NCBI GenBank assembly: GCA_026392035.1
Contig: JAPLCX010000065.1
Span: 1 to 54,960, forward strand
DNA from: Candidatus Auribacterota bacterium
GTDB taxonomy: Bacteria > Auribacterota > Tritonobacteria > UBA1439
Reading direction: 5' to 3'
DNA: 54,960 nt
Positions 49,552-54,960 of the stretch are shown here, piece after piece; within the stretch, counting starts at the first letter, position 1; every line of letters begins with the position of its first letter. Under the pieces are notes generated by a model. It was not told the DNA's origin. It made no database searches and saw only the letters and a program-made list of their open reading frames with translations. A program made the translations under genes and the position numbers.

Positions 49552-50595
49552 CTATTCCTTCGGCTCCTCAGCCTGTGGGGCAGCGGGTTTCGGGATGGCC
49601 TCCGGTTTGAGGCCGAGGTAGATCAGCGTCCCTGAAACGCACCAGATAACCAGGGGGAGAGATGACAGGGAAAGGTAGATGAGCAAGGTAAACAACCCCC
49701 ATATGAAACCGGCGAAGGTATAGGTCAAACGGACGTCGTGTGCAGGAGTTGGAGCCGTCCTAGTTCCCACGAGCGCCGCCCTGATTTCCCCAATCGTTTC
49801 TTTGGTGTAGAGGTAGTTCCTGGACAGGATTCTCAGCGTGGGCGAGACTTTCTCAATCGAGGCATTCAGTTTCGAGGGGACTGAGTTCACGATCGTGGCA
49901 TATTTCTGCCCCATCGCCCAGCTCGAGAGCCCGTCATTCGTCGCCACGACCCTGTTGAGGAATACGCATACGATCATGACCACGATGATCGTCGCGATCA
50001 GGTAGCCGATGAAGCGCAGCAGGTGCTCTCTCAGAAAATCGTTCAGCTCGCTCACCGGGCTCTCCTTACCCACCATGATGATCGGCGGGAGGAGCAGCGC
50101 CCCGCAGACCAGAATGATCGTCGCGATGACGATCAGGGCGCTCAGGAAGAACAGGGGAATCGCGAAGAAGGGCCATACGATCTCGCCGAGGATCGGGATC
50201 TTGCCGATCAGGCCGCCGATGACGTGGATGAGCATCAGCACCAGTATGATCGCCACGATCTTGAGCGGGGCGATGGCGAGCGCGTTCGCGCTCTTCCTCG
50301 CGGCGCGCAGGGCCCCGCTGATATCGACGGGGGGCAGCTCTGCCACTTCGGAGACGGTCACCCGCGCGATGGCTCCCCATGTGAAGAACATGATGAAGAT
50401 CGCAATAACCGTGTTGATGAGGGAGACGAGCCACTGCAACCGTTCAGGGACAAGCGCGCCGCCTATCCCCCCGATCACCCACCACACTACCAGGGCGCAG
50501 AGAATGCCAAGTATCTGGATGACGATCTTCTTCGTGCTGAAGGATAAACTGAAAATCCTTGAAAAGGTTTTTACGCCAGCATCCCACTCTCCCAT
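49552..50595 (-). CDS. Multi-pass membrane protein of unknown function
   Basis: 347 residues; AAAGGAGGG lies at good distance from the ATG. About seven hydrophobic spans are visible (ILGILCALVVWWVIGG, LINTVIAIFIMFFTWG, IVAIILVLMLIHVIGG, FFLSALIVIATIILVCG, LIATIIVVMIVCVFL, FIWGLFTLLIYLSLSS, LVIWCVSGTLIYLGL), with a soluble loop between spans 5 and 6 and a Pro/Glu-rich tail. I do not recognise a family. It has a single-gene arrangement. Confidence 0.7.
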   Translation of the reverse strand: MGEWDAGVKTFSRIFSLSFSTKKIVIQILGILCALVVWWVIGGIGGALVPERLQWLVSLINTVIAIFIMFFTWGAIARVTVSEVAELPPVDISGALRAARKSANALAIAPLKIVAIILVLMLIHVIGGLIGKIPILGEIVWPFFAIPLFFLSALIVIATIILVCGALLLPPIIMVGKESPVSELNDFLREHLLRFIGYLIATIIVVMIVCVFLNRVVATNDGLSSWAMGQKYATIVNSVPSKLNASIEKVSPTLRILSRNYLYTKETIGEIRAALVGTRTAPTPAHDVRLTYTFAGFIWGLFTLLIYLSLSSLPLVIWCVSGTLIYLGLKPEAIPKPAAPQAEEPKE

Positions 50596-50739
50596 GACAA
50601 CACCCTCCTTTCAGAAACCTGGGTGGCACACGAGCCAACCTCGAGGCTGGCCGCACGTGTGCCGCCGATTATTGTTGATGGATAGTACATAACCTGTTGG
50701 AACCGTGTCAAGCAAAAATCGTATCGATTTACCGATCAT

Positions 50740-50946
50740 CTAGTGTGGTGTCCCTAACACTTCTTTACATTTGATTCTTGGTCGCATGGCCTGATTTTCG
50801 TGTGTGTCATTCCCGTCCCGCTCAGCGGGAGGAATCCAGAATAAAAGCTGGACTCCTGCTGGAGTTTATCCCGAGCATTGTCTCGGGGCAGGAGTGACAT
50901 AGCCAGTACCAGTAAATGTAAAGACACCTATGGGACAGTACACTAG
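50740..50946. mobile_element. 207-bp miniature inverted-repeat element with CTAGTGT ends
   Basis: The first and last 33 bases are imperfect inverted repeats: CTAGTGTGGTGTCCCTAACA at the left, and a right end whose complement reads CTAGTGTACTGTCCCATAGG; both continue to CTTTACATTT. The centre has nested hairpins (TCCCGCTCAGCGGGA; TGTCATTCC with GGAGTGACA). The ends match the 153-bp elements over CTAGTGT..TGTC. It has no coding capacity and fills most of the gap upstream of the prenyltransferase gene. Confidence 0.85.
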
Positions 50947-50990
50947 CACAACTTTAATTGTTTTGCTATCCTCCGATGTGAGGAGTCAGT

Positions 50991-51872
50991 ATGGACATAA
51001 GCCGCTATCTCAAGGAGAAAAAGGAAATTGTAGAGAAGGCACTTGATAGCCTTCTGCCGCCCGAGCATTCACCGCCTGAGAAGTTGCACGAGGCGATGCG
51101 GTATAGCGTGTTCGCCGGCGGGAAGAGACTGCGGCCGATCATCTGCATGGCGTCGCTCGAGGCCCTCGGCAAAGACCCTCTGCCGTTCATGCCTGCTGCC
51201 TGCGCGCTCGAGCTCGTCCACACCTACTCGCTCATCCACGATGATCTCCCCGCCATGGATGACGATGACCTCCGGCGGGGGAAACCGACAAGCCATAAGG
51301 TCTTCGGCGAGGCTATCGCAATCCTCGCGGGTGACGCCCTGCTCACACTCGCGTTCGAGCTGATCGCGAACATGGACACGGCTCCTCCGCCCATCCGTCT
51401 GGAGATCGTGAGGCGTCTCGCGCAGTGCGGCGGCACCGGAGGGCTGGTTGGCGGCCAGGTGCTTGATCTCGCCGCCGAAGGGAAAGAAGTGAGCGAGGAA
51501 ATGTTAGAGCGCATCCATGCTCAAAAAACCGCGGCGCTCATCGAAGCATCTGTGCTGTTCGGCGCTCTTCTCGGTGATACTTCCGTGGAGCAGCGTCAGG
51601 CCCTCTCTAGCTACGGACACTCAATGGGGATGGCATTTCAGATCACCGACGATATCCTGGATGCCACGGGGGACGAAAAGAAAATAGGAAAACGGACGCG
51701 CAAGGATCGTGAATCACAGAAGGCCACATATCCGGGCTGCTTCGGGATAGATCGGGCCAGGCGCATTGCTGAAGAGTATATACAGAAAGCGCTGGGAGCG
51801 CTCAAGAGCTTTGATGATAAGGCTGATCCTCTGAGAGAAATTGCGCGTATGATCCCTTCGAGGGAGCGCTGA
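50991..51872 (+). CDS. ispA: Polyprenyl diphosphate synthase (farnesyl/geranylgeranyl type)
   Basis: 293 residues; GAGGAG precedes the ATG. Trans-prenyltransferase fold with GGKRLRPI, first Asp-rich motif DDLPAMDDDD (84-93), MGMAFQITDDILD (second motif DDILD) and a GTGGLVGGQVLDL segment. The DDLPAMDDDD form and length fit the IspA (farnesyl diphosphate synthase) branch, though geranylgeranyl products are possible. Supplies precursors for undecaprenyl phosphate and quinones. Confidence 0.92.
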   Translation: MDISRYLKEKKEIVEKALDSLLPPEHSPPEKLHEAMRYSVFAGGKRLRPIICMASLEALGKDPLPFMPAACALELVHTYSLIHDDLPAMDDDDLRRGKPTSHKVFGEAIAILAGDALLTLAFELIANMDTAPPPIRLEIVRRLAQCGGTGGLVGGQVLDLAAEGKEVSEEMLERIHAQKTAALIEASVLFGALLGDTSVEQRQALSSYGHSMGMAFQITDDILDATGDEKKIGKRTRKDRESQKATYPGCFGIDRARRIAEEYIQKALGALKSFDDKADPLREIARMIPSRER

Positions 51873-52006
51873 GCGGCAGGGGGTAACTCCCTCGGAATTT
51901 CAATAAAGTTTGAGATGAGCACCTGATTAACCTGATTACTCTGAAAAAACAGGTTGATCAGAGAGATCAGGTGCAAACAAAAAAGTTGCGAAGCTAACTT
52001 GAGCGC

Positions 52007-52273
52007 TCACTTGAAGGAGTACTTCTTCCGCACCTTCTCGATCACTGTCCAGGTACAGTTCAATCCTTCGGGGAATCTGACGAGGTCGCCCTTGCCGAAC
52101 TGAACTTCCCCTGACGGCGTCTTCACCTTGACCTTCCCTTCGAGGATGTAGCATGTTTCCGGGCAGTCGTATGACCATTCAAACGTGCTCGGCTCGCATT
52201 CCCAGGTGCCCCACTTCTCCACGCCGAGGACTTTCAGCTTCTCCGGTGTCGGTTTCTCCACGCTGATTTTCAT
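52007..52273 (-). CDS. Small cupin-domain protein (DUF861/EutQ-like)
   Basis: 88 residues from the ATG at 52273, with GGGGGGAT upstream; the longer frame begins inside a GGGATTT repeat and is not used. Cupin_3-like pattern: WECEPSTFEWSYDCPETCYI, LEGKVKVKTPSGE, FGKGDLVRFPEGLNCTWTV. A single-domain beta-barrel that may bind a metal or small ligand; function unknown. Confidence 0.82.
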   Translation of the reverse strand: MKISVEKPTPEKLKVLGVEKWGTWECEPSTFEWSYDCPETCYILEGKVKVKTPSGEVQFGKGDLVRFPEGLNCTWTVIEKVRKKYSFK

Positions 52274-52288
52274 GACAAATCCCCCCTG

Positions 52289-52604
52289 GTTAAATCCCAA
52301 ACTCCAAATCCCAAATCCCAAAATGAGGTGTGAAAAACAAATTAGTACAACAATGTTATGTACTAAGTACGATGTTGCTTACAGCGAAAGTACAAGTAAT
52401 TATTACGGGGAGCATAAAATATTTGACATGTCATTGCGAGGAACGCAGTGACGAAGCAATCTCAACTCATTGGGCAGCAGGAGATTGCTTCTCCCGCCAA
52501 GGCGGGATCGCAATAACCATGGCAGAAAGTGCAAAAAATAAAGTGCTCCCATTAATAATCCTCCTTCATTATGTTGGGATTTGGGGTTTGGGATTTGCGA
52601 TTTC
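52289..52604. repeat. GGGATTTGGGATTTG inverted pair enclosing a TCATTGCGAGGA repeat
   Basis: CCAAATCCCAAATCCCA (about 52298-52320) and GGGATTTGGGGTTTGGGATT (from about 52574) face each other. Between them, 52430-52517 is a GTCATTGCGAGGAACGCAGT ... GGCGGGATCGCAAT repeat sharing the core of the 153-bp elements but without their ends. The rest of the gap to 52748 contains only a promoter. Confidence 0.6.
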
Positions 52605-52682
52605 TCTGGAGACCCTTCTCCCGTCAAGGATGCGCCTGTAATGATAATATAATGCAAGGTCATCCAGCTAGCCAGAAATGAG

Positions 52683-52711
52683 GCTACAGGCGACAGCGTG
52701 GATGCTATAAT
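52683..52711 (+). promoter_or_regulatory. Extended -10 promoter for the helicase gene
   Basis: TGCTATAAT contains a perfect -10 (52706-52711) with TG extension. The -35 candidate GCTACA (52683-52688) is weak. The leader before the start codon would be about 30 bases. Confidence 0.5.
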
Positions 52712-52748
52712 ACGGACGTGAATTTTCCTGTGTAAGGAGGCAAACTTC

Positions 52749-54960
52749 TTGACAATGTCATCTGACCTGACCTTTCTGACAAACGAGCCCGGCAAGAGTC
52801 TCCGAGACCGCTTTGCTGTCTTGCTCGGGGACAATACGCGTTTTTTCGACTGCCTGGTCGGATACTTTTTCCTCAGCGGTTTTTACAAGCTGTACCCGGC
52901 GCTTGAGCATGTCGAGAAGATTCGCATTCTAATCGGCCTTCAGACCGACCGCTCGGCGTATGAGCTCCTACAAATAGCCAGAGAGCAAGACGAGTTGTCG
53001 CTGAAGTCCCACGCGTCGGTAATAGAGCAGATCCCCCAAAATGTGCTCGGCGAATTCGAAAAATCCGCCGATAGCGCAGAGATTGAAACGGGCGTTTACA
53101 AGTTCGTCGAGTGGGTTCGTTCAGGCAAGCTGGAAATCAAAGCCTACCCCGGTGAAACACTCCATGCAAAAGTCTATATCATGACGTTCGCTGAAGGAGA
53201 CCGTGACAAGGGGCGCGTCATCACTGGGTCAAGCAACCTTACCCAAGCCGGGCTGCAGGACAACCTTGAGTTCAACGTCGAACTGAAAAACCGTGCCGAC
53301 TATGATTTCGCCATTGCCAAGTTTAACGAGCTTTGGGCTGTGGCCGTGGACGTCTCGAAGCCCTACGAAGACACCATCGTCAACCGTTCGCCTTTCGCTC
53401 ATTTCACGCCCTATGAGCTTTACCTCAAATTCCTGTACGAGTACTTCATGGATGAGGTGAACCGACCGGATGAACTGGAAGACATCTATGTTCCCGACGG
53501 ATTCAAGCGGCTGAAATATCAAGAGGAAGCCGTTCTCAGCGCCCGTAAAGTGCTCCAGGAATACGGCGGATTGTTTTTGTCCGACGTTGTCGGTCTCGGA
53601 AAGACTTACATGGCGGCTTTGCTCGCGCAGCAACTGGTCGGACGTTCGCTGGTGATCGCGCCGCCCCATTTGCTCGATGAGAATAATCCCGGCTCATGGC
53701 GTAACGTTTTTCGAGAGTTCGGAATTCGCGGCTACAGGTGCGAGTCCATCGGCAAGCTTGATGCGCTGCTCCAACGCGATCTCTCGAAATACCCCAATGT
53801 CTTTATAGACGAGTCGCATCGCTTCCGCACCGAGACGAACCAGACGTACGAGATGCTTGCCCAGATCTGCCGGGGCAAGCGGGTGATCCTGGTCTCGGCA
53901 ACGCCGCTGAACAACACCCCGCGGGACATACTCAGCCAGGTCAAGCTGTTCCAGAACGGCAAGAACAGCACCATCCCCAACGTCCGCAATCTCGAAGCCT
54001 TCTTCGCGCGCCTTGAGAAAAACCTCCATGGTCTCGACCGTCAGACCGACCGCGAACAATACTTTGCGGCAATCCAGGCTAATGCCAAGGCGACACGCGA
54101 GCACATCCTCAAGCATTTGATGATCCGGCGCACGCGGAACGAAATCATGAAATACTACGGGGAAGACCTGAAGCTCCAGGGCTTCAAATTCCCCGACGTA
54201 TCCGACCCGCAGCCTCTATTCTACAAGTTCAGCAGGACCGAAAATGACATCTTCAATGAAACAGTCCGTTTGGTAACGCAGGTTGAATACGCCCGCTACA
54301 AGCCGTTGACCTATTATGAGGGCAAACATGAGCGCCGCGAGGCGCAGAGCCAGCGAAACCTCGCAAGGTTCATGAAGATCCTCCTGATCAAGCGCCTGGA
54401 GAGCAGCTTCCACGCGTTCCGCCTGACCCTCGATCGTTTTATCCGTTCCTACGACCGCGTCATTGAGGAATTCAAAAAGGGACATGTGTACATCAGCAAG
54501 AAGCACATCAACAAAATCCTCGACCTGCTTGAAACCGACGATCAGGAAGCCATTGACCGACTGCTTGAAACGGACAAGGCTGAGCGGCTGGACGCGAAGG
54601 ACTTCAACGCGGGCTTCATCCGCGACCTGGAGAGCGACAGGAAAGTACTGAGCCAGATTCACGACCTCTGGAGACAGATCACGCGCGACCCTAAATGGGA
54701 GGCCTTTCGAGAGGTTCTCCGCGGCGAACCCGGGCTGAAGAAGGGCAGGATCATCATCTTCACGGAATCGAAGGAGACGGCTGAATATCTTGCCGGGCGG
54801 ATTACCGATGAAGTTGAGCCCGATGTGCTGCTGTTCACGGGCAATTCCGACGAGTCCGTTCGCAAGGAGGTCATCGCCAACTTTGACGCCCGCGCCTTCC
54901 ACCCCAAAGACCGATACCGCATTCTGGTCGCCACCGAAGTGCTCTCCGAGGGCGTCAACC
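52749..54960 (+). CDS. PLD-like nuclease domain fused to SNF2-type helicase, truncated by window edge
   Basis: At least 737 codons are open to the right edge. GGAGG favours a TTG start at 52749 (8-base spacing); an in-frame ATG follows at 52755. Counting from that ATG, residues about 20-200 are a phospholipase-D-like domain with LHAKVYI (H137, K139) and ITGSSNLTQAGL. A superfamily 2 helicase follows: LSDVVGLGKTYMA (Walker A, about 277-284), FIDESHRF (motif II), LVSATPLNNTP (motif III), then FTESKETAEYL and RILVATEVLSEGVN (motif V) at the edge. Such PLD-SNF2 proteins are frequent in restriction and phage-defence loci next to methyltransferases, so a defence island may begin here. Neighbours beyond the window are unknown. 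Confidence 0.88.
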   Translation, partial: MTMSSDLTFLTNEPGKSLRDRFAVLLGDNTRFFDCLVGYFFLSGFYKLYPALEHVEKIRILIGLQTDRSAYELLQIAREQDELSLKSHASVIEQIPQNVLGEFEKSADSAEIETGVYKFVEWVRSGKLEIKAYPGETLHAKVYIMTFAEGDRDKGRVITGSSNLTQAGLQDNLEFNVELKNRADYDFAIAKFNELWAVAVDVSKPYEDTIVNRSPFAHFTPYELYLKFLYEYFMDEVNRPDELEDIYVPDGFKRLKYQEEAVLSARKVLQEYGGLFLSDVVGLGKTYMAALLAQQLVGRSLVIAPPHLLDENNPGSWRNVFREFGIRGYRCESIGKLDALLQRDLSKYPNVFIDESHRFRTETNQTYEMLAQICRGKRVILVSATPLNNTPRDILSQVKLFQNGKNSTIPNVRNLEAFFARLEKNLHGLDRQTDREQYFAAIQANAKATREHILKHLMIRRTRNEIMKYYGEDLKLQGFKFPDVSDPQPLFYKFSRTENDIFNETVRLVTQVEYARYKPLTYYEGKHERREAQSQRNLARFMKILLIKRLESSFHAFRLTLDRFIRSYDRVIEEFKKGHVYISKKHINKILDLLETDDQEAIDRLLETDKAERLDAKDFNAGFIRDLESDRKVLSQIHDLWRQITRDPKWEAFREVLRGEPGLKKGRIIIFTESKETAEYLAGRITDEVEPDVLLFTGNSDESVRKEVIANFDARAFHPKDRYRILVATEVLSEGVN

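Noticed and set aside
53694-54902. Minus-strand frames of 140 and 228 residues at the right edge
   Set aside because: They lie opposite an uninterrupted plus-strand frame with clear helicase motifs.
1-54960. CRISPR array
   Set aside because: The repeats seen are dispersed inverted-repeat elements of differing length, with no regular repeat-spacer spacing and no cas genes.

Overview
The window is a GC-rich stretch of bacterial chromosome from an uncultured-type lineage. RlmN, glutamine-dependent NAD synthetase, a ClpX-type unfoldase, purine-rich Shine-Dalgarno sites and sigma70-like promoters say Bacteria. Several genes are unusual for mainstream bacteria: both subunits of topoisomerase VI, a His-type (archaeal-like) Thi4 thiazole synthase and a deoxyhypusine-synthase-like enzyme. 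With a TIGR03067-like lipoprotein and large FG-GAP/PQQ-type surface proteins, this suggests a candidate phylum near the PVC group (Omnitrophota or Auribacterota-like). That placement is inference; no rRNA or tRNA gene is present to settle it.

Layout. 1-6.2 kb: two small uncertain fragments, then three secreted beta-propeller proteins with Thr/Pro linkers that share a C-terminal module, which reappears on an SGNH hydrolase at 42.4-43.7 kb. 6.5-9.7 kb: topoisomerase VI B and A subunits. 9.9-13.0 kb: a LarA-type racemase overlapping an FAD-linked lactate/glycolate dehydrogenase. 13.0-22.9 kb: mostly minus-strand genes (DHH phosphoesterase, ClpX-like ATPase, uridine-kinase-like protein, hydrolases, a lysine-tailed KOW/Tudor-like protein) with one ArnT/PMT-type glycosyltransferase. 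23.1-28.4 kb: nitroreductase, a second NrnA-like enzyme, an RNase H-fold nuclease, a stand-alone LigD-type 3'-phosphoesterase, a lipoprotein and RlmN. 28.8-35.1 kb: TPR protein, Nudix hydrolase, a giant GH13 enzyme and a nitrilase-family amidase. 35.1-39.4 kb: a second lysine-tailed protein, a decayed RAYT transposase, an MFS exporter, a fold-III decarboxylase and a GxxExxY gene broken by a miniature transposon. 39.5-47.5 kb: deoxyhypusine-synthase-like enzyme, RseC-like protein overlapping Thi4, a 38-residue lipoprotein, the SGNH hydrolase, two unknown proteins, a thioesterase and NadE. 47.8-52.3 kb: TPR protein overlapping an FmdB-type protein, a membrane protein, a prenyl diphosphate synthase and a cupin. 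The right edge (52.7 kb on) enters a large PLD-SNF2-type helicase that runs off the window and may open a defence or restriction locus.

Functional links. Topo VI A and B form one enzyme. LarA plus the FAD dehydrogenase would interconvert and oxidise a 2-hydroxy acid. The decarboxylase plus the deoxyhypusine-synthase-like enzyme suggest a polyamine route. RseC and Thi4 are translationally overlapped. The propeller and SGNH proteins look like a cell-surface set.

Intergenic DNA is crowded with miniature repeats: (i) a 153-bp element with CTAGTGT terminal inverted repeats in three copies plus a 207-bp relative; (ii) an element with CTCAGTTA-type ends; (iii) TGTAGGGG...CCCCTACA elements; (iv) CACCACGGA...TCCGTGGTG inverted repeats; (v) TCATTGCGAGGA palindromes; (vi) short TCCCGCC/GGCGGGA palindromes. 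None encodes a protein.
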